Source: Devosia sp. FKR38
GTDB taxonomy: Bacteria; Pseudomonadota; Alphaproteobacteria; Rhizobiales; Devosiaceae
Length of the DNA: 64,000 bases
Direction of reading: 5' to 3'
Assembly (NCBI RefSeq): GCF_005222805.1
Contig: NZ_STGC01000005.1
Coordinates: 1,650,456-1,714,455, forward strand
Position 1 is the first letter of the stretch, and every line of letters starts with the position of its first letter. A program made the translations under genes and the position numbers. The notes beneath the pieces were generated by a model. That model saw only the letters and a program-made list of their open reading frames with translations. It did no database searches and was not told where the DNA came from. Positions 1-8,358 of the stretch are shown piece by piece.

Positions 1-870
1 CTGCAGACTGGGGACACCATTTTGGGCGTGCCCAAATGGGCCTATCTCGGCTCGGCGACCGGTCCCTTCGTCAACCGCAACTCCTTCGCCACCTTCCTGG
101 CCTTTGGTGCCGTGCTGTGCATGGCCCGCATCAGCGGCCTGTTGATGCGCCAGCATGAACGGCACCGCGACGATGGCCGCATCCAGGGCACTGGCAGTCG
201 GGTCATGCTCTATGCCATCGGCTATATTTTCCTGGTCGCCATCATCATCGCCACCAAGTCTCGCATGGGCCTAGCCGCCACTGGCGTCGCCACGCTGGTC
301 ATCATCGGCATCACGGCGCTGGCCATGGGCCGCCGCCGCATCATGCTGGTCGGCATACCGCTGGTTCTGGTCGCCATGGCCATAGGCGCCGTGCTGTTCG
401 GCCAGTCGCTGTTCGACCGCGTCGAAGGGCTCGATGCCAGCAGCGACGTCCGCTTTTCGCTCTACGCCGAAACCCTGCGCCTAATCGGCATGCGCCCCTG
501 GACCGGCTTTGGCGGCGGCAGCTTCGAAATGGCCTATCCGATCATCCACAGCGACGCCGTCGACATCAACTATATCTGGGACCGCGCCCACAATACCTAT
601 CTCACGCTCTGGACAGAGCTGGGCCTGGTGTTTGGCAGCCTGCTGATCCTGGCCATTGCTGTGATCACCGTCCAACTGGTCCTGGGCTTGATGACGCGCC
701 GCGGCTCGTTCACCGCCACCTGCGCCGCGCTCGGCGTGATCACCGTAGGTGCTGTGCATTCACTGGCCGATTTCAGCCTCGAGATTGAAGCCAATACCTT
801 TGTCTTCCTCACGATCATCGCAGCGGGCCTGGCGCCCCTTGCGAGCCGTTCTGCCGGCAGAACCTATTGA
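1..870 (+). CDS. O-antigen ligase family (Wzy_C-like) membrane protein, 5' truncated by window edge
   Basis: The frame is open through base 1, so the N-terminus lies outside the window; the TTG at 22 is probably not the true start. The visible 290 residues are strongly hydrophobic, with about five or six membrane segments. They include the pattern FVNRNSFATFLA followed by a charged loop and a second motif (GFGGGSFEMAYP, then WDRAHNTYLTLWTELG). Both are typical of Wzy_C/WaaL-type O-antigen ligases and polymerases, where the H-N-x-Y/F segment lies in the large periplasmic loop. Its place ahead of a phosphatase and a Wzc-type autokinase suggests an exopolysaccharide or O-antigen polymerisation/ligation role at the inner membrane. 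Polymerase versus ligase cannot be decided from this. Confidence 0.8.
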   Translation: MQTGDTILGVPKWAYLGSATGPFVNRNSFATFLAFGAVLCMARISGLLMRQHERHRDDGRIQGTGSRVMLYAIGYIFLVAIIIATKSRMGLAATGVATLVIIGITALAMGRRRIMLVGIPLVLVAMAIGAVLFGQSLFDRVEGLDASSDVRFSLYAETLRLIGMRPWTGFGGGSFEMAYPIIHSDAVDINYIWDRAHNTYLTLWTELGLVFGSLLILAIAVITVQLVLGLMTRRGSFTATCAALGVITVGAVHSLADFSLEIEANTFVFLTIIAAGLAPLASRSAGRTY

Positions 871-1670
871 TGCTCAACTTTATCCGCAGCCTGTTTGGTA
901 CCGCGACGCCAGCCCCAGCGCCGCATGGGCTCAGTTTTGACCATTGGCCCGCCGCTATCTACGCAATCGGCGATATCCATGGCTGCCTCACCGAACTGCG
1001 CCAGCTTGAACAGATGATCGCCGCAGATGCGGCCGACATTGCCGGCGAGAAGTGGATCATCTGGCTGGGCGACATGGTCGATCGCGGCCCCTCATCTTCA
1101 GCGGTGCTCGATCGCGCCATGGCCAATCCGCCGCCCGGCTTTGTTCGCTATTGTCTGATGGGCAATCACGAAGCCATGATGCTGCAGTTCATGCAGGCGC
1201 CCAGCCCGCGCAGTGACTGGCTGACCTTCGGCGGCATGGAGACGCTCTACTCCTATGGCATGAGCGGCAGCGTCTTCGACAAGAGCGGTCAGCGCCAGCT
1301 GCAGGCCATCATCGACAGCCATATCCCCGCCGACCATCTGACCTTCCTGGACCGGCTGCCGCTGTGGATCGCCCTGCCCGGCATCGTCTTCGTCCACGCC
1401 GGCATTCGCCGCGGCCGCCCCATGGCCGAACAGAGTGAGCGCGATTTGCTCTGGATTCGCGACGAGTTCTTCAATGCCCCGGACATAGATGGTGTGATGG
1501 TGGTGCATGGCCACACGCCTGCCGCGGAGCCGGTTGTGCTGCCAAACCGGCTTTGCCTGGACACGGGAGCCTTTGCCACCGGGGCTTTGACCGCTGCCCG
1601 GCTGCAACCGGGCAAGGCGCCACACCTGCTGACGACAGCATCGGACAGCCCCGCGGCCTCGAAACCCTAA
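870..1670 (+). CDS. PPP-family metallophosphoesterase (serine/threonine-type phosphatase)
   Basis: This 266-residue protein has the full PPP signature in order: GDIHG near residue 35, GDMVDRG near 67, GNHE near 97, a later conserved His in FVHAG, and VVHGHTP near 213. These residues bind two metal ions and catalyse phosphomonoester hydrolysis. The ATG overlaps the upstream stop by one base (TGATG), so it is translationally coupled to the polysaccharide ligase-like gene; a TTG one codon earlier is less likely. It lies directly before a bacterial tyrosine kinase, a position often held by a low-molecular-weight tyrosine phosphatase, so a role in exopolysaccharide phosphoregulation is plausible but unproven. 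ApaH- and PrpA-like enzymes share this fold. Confidence 0.85.
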   Translation: MLNFIRSLFGTATPAPAPHGLSFDHWPAAIYAIGDIHGCLTELRQLEQMIAADAADIAGEKWIIWLGDMVDRGPSSSAVLDRAMANPPPGFVRYCLMGNHEAMMLQFMQAPSPRSDWLTFGGMETLYSYGMSGSVFDKSGQRQLQAIIDSHIPADHLTFLDRLPLWIALPGIVFVHAGIRRGRPMAEQSERDLLWIRDEFFNAPDIDGVMVVHGHTPAAEPVVLPNRLCLDTGAFATGALTAARLQPGKAPHLLTTASDSPAASKP

Positions 1671-1747
1671 TTGCATAATTGAGTTGCCCACGATCGATTG
1701 TATGGGCTGAATGCAGATACCGATCCATTCTTGAGGATATTGACTAG

Positions 1748-3868
1748 ATGGAAGAGACTGAATTCGACATTCGCGGAATATTCAGCCTCCTCCGCCGGCA
1801 ACTGCGCCTGATCCTGGTGACGGTGATTGCTGTGGTTGGTCTGGCGACATTGGTCGCGTTCTCGCTGACGCCCACCTACACCGCTTCAGCCTTGGTGCTG
1901 GTCGATCCGAGCAACAAGAACCTGCTCAATCCCGAAACCCAGATGACCACCGCCGGCGCCGACAGTGCCCGCATCGACAGCGAGGTCGAGCTGGCCCGCT
2001 CGGACAATGTGCTGCTACGCGTCATCGGCGACCGCGACCTGACGACCGACAAGGAGTTCGGCGTGTCGCTGGGGCTCACCGCCCGCGTGCTGAGCTTCTT
2101 GCGCGTCGCCGAGCCCACCCTGCCCACCGGCCAGCAGGCCCTCAACGAGACCCTGACCGCCCTGCGCAATGCCACCGCCGTACAGCGCCGAGGCCTCACC
2201 TATCTCATCTCCGTGCAGGTGCGCTCCGAGGACCCCGCCAAGGCGGCCGATCTCGCCAATGCCATCACGGAAATCTACATCCAGGATCAGCTCGCCTCCA
2301 AGGTGAACAGCGTGATGAGCTCGCGCGACATCCTGCAGGCCCGCATTTCCCAAGCCCGCGACGCCATCGGCCGCTCGGAGAGCTCGTTTGACGACTTCAT
2401 CCAGGCCAATATGAACCTGATCACCGAGGATACCGGTCGCACCGATCTGGCCAATATGCAGGCCGAGCTGCAGGCGCTGGCCGCTGCCCGCACCAGCGAT
2501 GCCACCACCATCGCCGATGTGCAGAGCTCCCTGCAGAACGGCAATTGGTCGAGCCTGGTGTCAGACCTGCAATCGGACGCCCTGGCCGAGCTGGAGCGCC
2601 AGCGCAGCCAGCTCGCCGGCTCGCTCAGCACGGCCTCAGAGGCCTCCGCGGCCAGCCTGCGCGCCCAGTTGACCGATATCGAGCAGCGCCTGCGCACAAC
2701 AGCCACCAGCGAGGTCAACAATCTCAAGGTGTCCGTCCGCGAGGCCCAGGACAAGGAGAACAGCCTGCGGCAGAACCTGCGCGACGAGGTGCTCAAGAGC
2801 CCGCTGTCGGGTGACGTGCTGGCCCAGCTCTATGAACTGCAGCAAGGCGCCGAACTGGCGCGGACGCAGTATCAGACCCTGCTGGCGCGTGCCCAGGAAC
2901 TGGGCGCACAGGCGGATTTGCAGCTGGCCGACAGCCGCATCGTGTCGCCGGCGCTGGAGCCGCAATCGCCATCGTTCCCCAACAAGGCGCTCATCATTGC
3001 CGTGGCCGCCGTCTTCGCCATCGGCCTGGGCGTGGTGTTGGCCCTGCTCTACGAGAACCTCATCGGCGGCTTCACCAGCGAAGAACAGGTCGCTTCGGTA
3101 CTGCGCACCTCGGTTGCCGCGACCATCCCCCGCGAGCGCGCCAAGTCCGAACGCGACAGTATCGCCAATCTCATGGTGACATCGCCGCTATCGGTCTTTG
3201 CGGAATCAGTGCGCCGCACCCGCGCCGCCGTCGAGAACTCTATGAAGGTCAGCCCCTCCCCCCGTTCGGGCGGCAAGGTGGTGATGGTGACCTCCACCAT
3301 GCCCAATGAAGGCAAGACCACTCTGGCCCTTGCCTTGGCCCGCTCCTATTCGCTGTTCGGCCAATCCACGCTGCTGATCGACTGCGACCTGCGCAAGCCC
3401 AGTATTCACCGCCATCTCAACCTCGAGCCGGATCATAGCCTGCTCGACCTGCTGAGCGAGACCACCACCGAGAAGGACTTCAGCCAGGTTGTGCTGACCG
3501 ATGCGCTGACCGCCACATCGATGATCGTTGGTTCGCGGCGCAGCGATATCCCGACCGACCAATTGCTGGCCGGACAGGCCTTCCAGCGCCTGCTGGATGC
3601 CGCACGCGCCTCCTTCGACGTGGTGGTGCTCGATACGCCGCCAGTCGGTCCAGTGGTGGACGGCCTCTATCTGGCGCAGTTCGTCGATGCGATCGTCTTT
3701 GTCACGCGCTGGGCCTCGACATCGCAGCGCGAGGCGCGTCGCGCCGTCGAGAGCCTGACGGTGTCCAAGCCGGCTCACGCCTCGATCACCACCGTGCTCA
3801 ATCAGCAGGACCTCACCCGTTCCGGCTATGGCCGCAAGTACGGCAGCTACTACTCCTACAACACCTGA
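1748..3868 (+). CDS. Polysaccharide co-polymerase / tyrosine autokinase (Wzc/ExoP type)
   Basis: This 706-residue inner-membrane protein has a Wzz domain with a first membrane segment near residues 18-38. A long coiled-coil periplasmic region follows, then a second membrane segment near 415-437 and a cytoplasmic BY-kinase domain. Walker A (NEGKTT) is near 520, Walker A' (LLIDCDLRKPS) near 542 and Walker B (VVLDTPP) near 626. The C-terminus has the tyrosine cluster expected of this family (GYGRKYGSYYSYNT). Such proteins control chain length and export of surface polysaccharide by cycles of tyrosine phosphorylation. It follows the phosphatase gene after a 77-base gap that may hold its own promoter. 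A strong hairpin terminator lies 45 bases after the stop. Confidence 0.93.
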   Translation: MEETEFDIRGIFSLLRRQLRLILVTVIAVVGLATLVAFSLTPTYTASALVLVDPSNKNLLNPETQMTTAGADSARIDSEVELARSDNVLLRVIGDRDLTTDKEFGVSLGLTARVLSFLRVAEPTLPTGQQALNETLTALRNATAVQRRGLTYLISVQVRSEDPAKAADLANAITEIYIQDQLASKVNSVMSSRDILQARISQARDAIGRSESSFDDFIQANMNLITEDTGRTDLANMQAELQALAAARTSDATTIADVQSSLQNGNWSSLVSDLQSDALAELERQRSQLAGSLSTASEASAASLRAQLTDIEQRLRTTATSEVNNLKVSVREAQDKENSLRQNLRDEVLKSPLSGDVLAQLYELQQGAELARTQYQTLLARAQELGAQADLQLADSRIVSPALEPQSPSFPNKALIIAVAAVFAIGLGVVLALLYENLIGGFTSEEQVASVLRTSVAATIPRERAKSERDSIANLMVTSPLSVFAESVRRTRAAVENSMKVSPSPRSGGKVVMVTSTMPNEGKTTLALALARSYSLFGQSTLLIDCDLRKPSIHRHLNLEPDHSLLDLLSETTTEKDFSQVVLTDALTATSMIVGSRRSDIPTDQLLAGQAFQRLLDAARASFDVVVLDTPPVGPVVDGLYLAQFVDAIVFVTRWASTSQREARRAVESLTVSKPAHASITTVLNQQDLTRSGYGRKYGSYYSYNT

Positions 3869-3913
3869 CGCGCGATTGGCGGCCCCGGCCGCCGATATCT
3901 GTCCACGAAGCGC

Positions 3914-3945
3914 ACGGCCGGCCGCACAGGCCGGCCGTCTTCTTT
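3914..3945 (+). terminator. Rho-independent terminator after the wzc-like gene
   Basis: A perfect 10-bp stem (3914-3923 with 3929-3938, arm ACGGCCGGCC) closes a 5-base loop and is followed by CTTCTTT. It lies 45 bases after the stop codon. Confidence 0.75.
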
Positions 3946-4274
3946 GGCGGGCGCCTCGGCTTGCGCCAAGCGGTGCCGAACAGGCCTGGCGCCCAGAGTG
4001 GCGCGGGCGCTGCGCGCCTCCAGCGCCATATCCTGGCATGGGAGAATGACGGGAACCGCTCATCGGCGGCGTTGCGGCCACAGCAGCCCAAGGGAGCCGC
4101 TATGCGGCGTCTGCGCAGACCATGCTGCAGGCTCGCTCAGGTCCAGCCCAGAAAGCGACGGCCACCGCAAGCCAGGCCCCTGCGCGCACGACCGCCACAG
4201 GAACTACCTGGGCGACCGGAAGCCAGCGACAGCCACGCGAGACCAGGCAGCCCCGATACGTCGATGCCCCCGCA

Positions 4275-4305
4275 AAGAAAAAAGCGGCGGGCCAGGGCCC
4301 GCCGC
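4275..4305 (-). terminator. Rho-independent terminator of the Thr-Pro-tailed protein gene
   Basis: The stem is 4284-4293 with 4296-4305 (arm GCGGCGGGCC). Read on the minus strand it is followed by a T-rich tract (TTTTTTCTTT) at 4283-4274. It lies about 28 bases beyond the minus-strand stop at 4334. Confidence 0.8.
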
Positions 4306-4333
4306 ATGGCGTCAAATTGCAATGGTGAGCCGA

Positions 4334-4777
4334 TCAGGTCCGGCTGCCCGGGGTACCGCCGCCCGGAGGCGTGGGCGTGGGGGTCGGCGTGGGCGTCGGG
4401 GTCGGCGCGGGGGTCTGTGTCGGATCGGTCGTCAGGGTCGGACCACCACCACCAGAGCTGGGCGTATCAACAACGGTCGGACCGGCGGGCGGCGCCGGTG
4501 GCTGCTGGGCAGCGGGACCTGCACCTGTCTGGAAGGTCGAGCCCGGCTGATCGGCGATAGCGGTCTGAAGCGTCGTCGGCAGCGACCCATAGGTATCGAG
4601 TTGGTCACCGGGCGACAGCAGAACCAGGGCGGCCAGGCAAGCCACGACATTGGCGTCCGACGGATCAGCTGCCGCTGCCGTGCAGGCAGGAAGATCAACA
4701 ACAGCTGCGGTTGCCGGCAAAGCGGAACCAGACACGAGCGATGCAACGAGTGCACCGGCGACAATGTACTTCTTCAT
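4334..4777 (-). CDS. Small secreted protein with Thr-Pro repeat tail, unknown function
   Basis: This 147-residue protein starts with a clear signal peptide (MKKYIVAGALVASLVSGSALPATA). The ATG at 4777 is preceded by GGAG at 8-base spacing, so the longer frame starting at 4807 is not needed. Two Cys residues (PACTAAAADP and VVACLAALV) may form a disulfide in a short mature domain. The C-terminal third is low complexity: a Pro/Ala stretch, four consecutive Gly, then a run of Thr-Pro dipeptides, as in cell-wall-spanning or surface linker segments. No family is recognised. A perfect CtrA-type box lies 68 bases upstream, and it ends in its own terminator, so it is monocistronic. Confidence 0.75.
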   Translation of the reverse strand: MKKYIVAGALVASLVSGSALPATAAVVDLPACTAAAADPSDANVVACLAALVLLSPGDQLDTYGSLPTTLQTAIADQPGSTFQTGAGPAAQQPPAPPAGPTVVDTPSSGGGGPTLTTDPTQTPAPTPTPTPTPTPTPPGGGTPGSRT

Positions 4778-4844
4778 GTGATCACTCCAAGATTGATCTG
4801 GTTCCATCCTGCGTGTGAACTATCCGTCACACGACGGCATAAAG

Positions 4845-4859
4845 TTAACATACTATTAA
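4845..4859. promoter_or_regulatory. CtrA-type box (TTAA-N7-TTAA)
   Basis: TTAACATACTATTAA is an exact match to the palindromic core bound by the cell-cycle regulator CtrA. It sits in an AT-rich patch 68 bases upstream of the minus-strand start at 4777. No other gene faces it, since the next gene on either side is also on the minus strand. Confidence 0.65.
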
Positions 4860-4977
4860 TACTGCTATACTCTACAAGCAAGACCAAACAACATCACATG
4901 GTAAATCACCACATCCTCAACAGACGAGGAAAGTGCTTTTAATCCAACTACTTCACGGTTATGCATGGCTTATATGC

Positions 4978-5003
4978 AAAAAGGGGAGGTCAAACCTCCC
5001 CTT
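4978..5003 (-). terminator. Rho-independent terminator of the cysteine peptidase gene
   Basis: A perfect 10-bp stem (4981-4990 with 4994-5003, arm AAGGGGAGGT) closes a three-base loop. On the minus strand it runs into five T residues. It lies 36 bases past the stop at 5039. Confidence 0.85.
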
Positions 5004-5038
5004 GCAAAGCCTGTCCTGAAATGACACGCCGGTGAGTG

Positions 5039-5560
5039 TCAGCCAGCCGACCAGACACGCGGATCTGCTGTCGAAATCGACCGCAGGCGGTAGCCAGCAC
5101 TCGAGCGCGTCTTGACCTCGGCTGCCAGATTGTCGAGCACGAAGTCGCCGGCAGTGGTCTTGACCACCAGGATCGCGTGCGGTTCGCCGCGGCGGGTATA
5201 GGTGGTGGCGATACGCAGCGCACCGGCCGGCACGCCCTTGCCGATCAGCCGTGCCCGCTTGGTCAGCGCATAGTCTTCGCAGTCCCCGCTCGAGCCGCCG
5301 ATCTTCCAATTGTCGATCGGACCGCTCTCGGCACGATAGCGCATGCTGCGGTTGACGCTGGAATTGACCTGGCTGAGCATGCCCATCAGGCGATCCGACA
5401 TTTCGACCGAGCTGCGGCTGTCGGCCTTGCAGCTGCTGGCGTGGTTGACGCAGAAGATCTGCATGCCCAGCGGCGGACGGGCAGCCATGGCCGGCGCCGT
5501 GGAAACAGCGGCAACCAGCAGTGCCGCACTGGCAACAGTAGCGATAAATTTGGTGAACAT
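5039..5560 (-). CDS. Bacterial transglutaminase-like cysteine peptidase (BTLCP), exported
   Basis: The protein has 173 residues with a signal peptide ending near APAMAA. The catalytic triad expected of the family is visible: Cys94 in GDCEDYALTKR, His128 in GEPHAIL and Asp143 in DFVLDN. Family members are periplasmic proteases or transglutaminase-fold enzymes related to LapG. I chose the ATG at 5560 because AGGGG lies nine bases before it; the in-frame ATG at 5569 abuts that same sequence. A second member of the family lies at 23572, but the two differ outside the catalytic motifs. No lapD-like partner is nearby, so the substrate is unknown. Confidence 0.88.
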   Translation of the reverse strand: MFTKFIATVASAALLVAAVSTAPAMAARPPLGMQIFCVNHASSCKADSRSSVEMSDRLMGMLSQVNSSVNRSMRYRAESGPIDNWKIGGSSGDCEDYALTKRARLIGKGVPAGALRIATTYTRRGEPHAILVVKTTAGDFVLDNLAAEVKTRSSAGYRLRSISTADPRVWSAG

Positions 5561-5962
5561 TTGAGCCATCCCCTGATGAGTGATGTCAGCAGGATGCGCG
5601 CAGCCGATTGCTGCCGAATTGGAGAATTCGATACAATTTTATTCAAATGGCGACAAATGCGCCCTGGCTCAGCCTGAGATAGCCCGCAACTATGGCTAAG
5701 GCATTGAAAGGATTGAATCGTTTGGCAGAAAACCAAACTCAAAAACGATTCAAATTCTTCGCTTTTCTCGCTAAGTAATTCTGCCCGAACAGGTTTTCTA
5801 CACCCCGCACAGGCCTGCGGTCGCTTCGGCGGCGCCTGATCGACCCCATCTTGTCCGGCAGCGTTAAGCCCTGCACCGCGCCGTGGGCACGGTATCGGAC
5901 AAGGCGTCTGGCCCCGTGCAGCATCGCATGCTAGGCAGGCGCGTTCTCACCGGGAGTTCTCC
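5561..5962. other. Intergenic region upstream of nadK, with nested inverted repeat
   Basis: These 400 bases separate two divergent genes. The first half is AT-rich and carries the inverted repeat at 5713-5753. The second half is GC-rich and leads to the nadK ribosome-binding site GGGAG near 5952. Short frames on both strands look random. No gene is seen. Confidence 0.6.
5713..5753. repeat. Nested inverted repeat, possible operator or attenuator-like element
   Basis: TTGAATCGTTT at 5713-5723 pairs perfectly with AAACGATTCAA at 5743-5753. Inside it, GTTTGG (5720-5725) can pair with CCAAAC (5733-5738). The two hairpins share bases and exclude each other in part. There is no following T-tract. 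It lies 210 bases upstream of nadK and about 150 bases upstream of the divergent peptidase gene. Confidence 0.45.
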
Positions 5963-6739
5963 GTGTCCAGCCCAACTGCCGACAGAATCTGCTTTGTCAC
6001 CAATGGGACGCCCGAGGCCGATGCCGCGGCAACCCGTCTCAAGCAGCGCTATGGCGATTACCCCATCGACACTGCCGATGTGGTGGTGGCCCTGGGCGGG
6101 GACGGACTGATGCTGCAGACGCTGCACCGCGTCATGCGCCTGGGCGTGCCGGTCTATGGCATGAACTTCGGCTCGGTCGGCTTCATGATGAACGTCTTTT
6201 CCGAGGATGGCCTGGACGAGCGCCTCGAGGCCGTGCAGCGCACGCGCATCTACCCGCTCTCCATGCAGGTGCTCGACAGCTCCGGCCAGACGCGTCAGGC
6301 CCTGGCACTCAATGAAGTGTCGCTGTTCCGCTCCACCTATCAGGCGGCCAAGCTGCAGATCGTTGTAGATGGCGAGGTCCGGCTGGACGAACTCATCTGC
6401 GACGGCGCCCTGCTCTCCACTCCGGCGGGCTCAACGGCCTATAACCTGTCCGCCCATGGGCCTATCCTGCCCATCGAGGCGCCGCTCCTCGCGCTGACGC
6501 CCATTTCGCCGTTCCGGCCGCGCCGCTGGCGCGGGGCGATCCTTTCCAATCGGGCGGAGGTTAAATTCATCACCCGCGAGGCGGTGAAGCGCCCCGTCAG
6601 CGCTGTGGCCGACAATGTGGAGTTCCAGAACGTGCTGGAAGTGACCGTGTTCGAGGATCGCTCGCACGGCGTCACATTGCTGTTCGATCCGGGCACGAGC
6701 CTGGAAGAACGCGTGTTGAGCGAACAGTTCCGTTTCTAG
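5963..6739 (+). CDS. nadK: NAD kinase
   Basis: This 258-residue cytoplasmic enzyme phosphorylates NAD to NADP using ATP. The GGDG motif (VVVALGGDGLML, near residue 48) and the NAD-site motifs LNEVSL and STPAGSTAYNLSAHGPI are all present. The length is typical of alphaproteobacterial NadK. The start is GTG at 5963, with GGGAG seven bases upstream. Its 3' end overlaps the convergent DUF2336 gene by four bases. It appears to be transcribed alone from the long intergenic region upstream. Confidence 0.95.
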   Translation: MSSPTADRICFVTNGTPEADAAATRLKQRYGDYPIDTADVVVALGGDGLMLQTLHRVMRLGVPVYGMNFGSVGFMMNVFSEDGLDERLEAVQRTRIYPLSMQVLDSSGQTRQALALNEVSLFRSTYQAAKLQIVVDGEVRLDELICDGALLSTPAGSTAYNLSAHGPILPIEAPLLALTPISPFRPRRWRGAILSNRAEVKFITREAVKRPVSAVADNVEFQNVLEVTVFEDRSHGVTLLFDPGTSLEERVLSEQFRF

Positions 6740-7941
6740 GCGGCCGGCAACGCCAGCAAAGCTTCGCTCGCATCGGCAGGCAGGGCCATGGGCTTGACCG
6801 CCTCGATGGCAAAGGCCGCCATCACGCCGCGCGCCGCCTTGCGGGCCAGAAGGATATTCTGCTCGCTGAGATAGGCGAAGGCCTCTTCCAGCGCATCGGG
6901 GATCACCCCGTCATGTTCGGCAATCAGTTCCTCGGTCAGCGCCGTCACCACATAGTGCCGGGCGCCGGCGTCATCGGCCAGATCGGTCGCCCGGGCATGC
7001 ATCACCAGCCGGGCGATCAGATTGCGCACGCCCTCGGGCAGGCCACAGCGCGCCAGCAGCGCATTGAGCGCCGCGCGACTGCCGCTTTCGAGCAGGGTGA
7101 AGACCTTGAGCCGCGGCGTCTGTGCCAACTCGGCCAGGCAGTCGGCAAAGAACATCACATGCCCTGTCACCACCGCATGCAGCAGCACGCGGGTATTGAG
7201 CCGCTCGCTGGCCACCAGGTCGGACACATAGCTGGGGCTTGGCTTGCTCGCCTCGCGCTCGCCAATAGCGGTGAGCGCGGTATCCTCGCTATCGCGCAGC
7301 AGCCGCCCGAGCCGATCCGGCGCCAGCGCGCCCTTGACGATCCGCGCCTGGCGCAGCGCGGCGGTGGCCTTCTGCACCAAGAGCAGCCGGGCGGCGGCCG
7401 GCAGGTCCTTACGCGCCAGCAGGATGCCGCGCGTCACGGCGTCCTCGCCATGCATTTCGGCCAAAGCCAGCAGCTGGCCCTCGGCAAAGGCGATATCGGC
7501 CCGACGCAGCAGGCGTTGGGTCAGACCCATGTTCTCGCGCGCAATCAGCGCAGCGGCCAGCCGCGCGCTGACCTTGCTGCGCTGGCTGATCGACACCAGC
7601 CGCGGCACATCAAGCGTGCGCACCAGTCCGATCAGGTCGGCATCGATGAGAACGGGTGAATACTGCAGCACCGCACGCGCAATAACCGCGCTGTCATGCA
7701 GCAGCGCCAGCATGATCGGCCGCGGCGCCATGGGGGAATGCAGCAGGCCATAGGCCAGCGCCGCGCGCACCTTGACGGAAGGATCTTCGAGAAAGCCGAT
7801 CAGCGCCGCATAAAGCGCTGCATGCTCGTCGGCGGGACCGTCATGATTGAGATAGGCCAGAGCGGAGAGATGCGCCGCGCTGCCACGGTCCTCGCTGTCG
7901 GGCGACCGGGAAAGGGACACAAATTCCTGATACGCAACCAT
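6736..7941 (-). CDS. DUF2336 domain-containing protein
   Basis: This 401-residue soluble, almost entirely alpha-helical protein resembles HEAT-like repeats. The N-terminal part (LNHDGPADEHAALYAALIGF, then EDPSVKVRAALAYGLLHS) matches DUF2336, a family largely confined to Alphaproteobacteria with no settled function. There is no signal peptide or membrane segment. It stands alone between convergent nadK and a small membrane-protein gene on the same strand. The family match rests on pattern memory, not a search. The fold suggests protein-protein interaction. Confidence 0.75.
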   Translation of the reverse strand: MVAYQEFVSLSRSPDSEDRGSAAHLSALAYLNHDGPADEHAALYAALIGFLEDPSVKVRAALAYGLLHSPMAPRPIMLALLHDSAVIARAVLQYSPVLIDADLIGLVRTLDVPRLVSISQRSKVSARLAAALIARENMGLTQRLLRRADIAFAEGQLLALAEMHGEDAVTRGILLARKDLPAAARLLLVQKATAALRQARIVKGALAPDRLGRLLRDSEDTALTAIGEREASKPSPSYVSDLVASERLNTRVLLHAVVTGHVMFFADCLAELAQTPRLKVFTLLESGSRAALNALLARCGLPEGVRNLIARLVMHARATDLADDAGARHYVVTALTEELIAEHDGVIPDALEEAFAYLSEQNILLARKAARGVMAAFAIEAVKPMALPADASEALLALPAA

Positions 7942-8026
7942 AGGATACTCCGCACATCGGCGGAGTTCACCCTAGTGGGGAAGGTTTAAGGAAGCGTTCA
8001 CCATAAAACCCTGCCGCGACAGCCCA

Positions 8027-8179
8027 CTAGAGACTGGCCATCACCAGGCCAAACAGCTGCGACAGGCCCGTCCAGGCCAGCGCCACCAGCCCCCAGGCCA
8101 CAATGGCGAGGCCAACAACGACCCAACCGCGCGGCAAGCCGGCAATCTGGTTGGGAGCATGAAATGCCGACTGTCGCAT
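8027..8179 (-). CDS. Small single-pass membrane protein, 50 residues
   Basis: The reading frame from ATG 8179 to TAG 8027 encodes a basic N-terminus (MRQSAFHAPNQIAGLPRG) followed by one long hydrophobic segment (VVVGLAIVAWGLVALAW, then LFGLVMASL). A near-consensus Shine-Dalgarno (GAGGAGGAG) stands seven to eight bases before the ATG, which is the main evidence that it is real. It has no recognisable family. A near-CtrA box with one mismatch (TTAA-N7-CTAA, 8265-8279) lies upstream. It could anchor a partner, but nothing in the sequence identifies one. Confidence 0.65.
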   Translation of the reverse strand: MRQSAFHAPNQIAGLPRGWVVVGLAIVAWGLVALAWTGLSQLFGLVMASL

Positions 8180-8358
8180 AAGTGTCTCCTCCTCTGGCCG
8201 AGTGCTTCTTGGTCTATCCTGCGGCCGGTTTGGCCCGGCGCACCCATTGTCTGCGCGCCAGATATTAACTGAACCCTAAACCCGGCCTGCAGCTTTGACG
8301 CGAACCGGATGCACTGACACACAAAACAATGAACGCGGCCAGGCGCCGCAAACTCGCC

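Larger units (their letters stand above)
3869..4333. other. Intergenic region between wzc-like gene and Thr-Pro-tailed secreted protein
   Basis: Two convergent terminators (3914-3945 and 4275-4305) bracket this stretch. The roughly 330 bases between them are GC-rich and open in several frames. The possible translations are low-complexity Arg/Pro/Ala sequences with no recognisable domain and no good ribosome-binding site. I see no gene here. Confidence 0.6.

Noticed and set aside
3944-4942. Plus-strand frame of 332 codons over the intergenic region and the Thr-Pro-tailed gene
   Set aside because: It crosses two terminators and the opposite-strand secreted protein; its translation is Arg/Gly-rich without a domain or ribosome-binding site.
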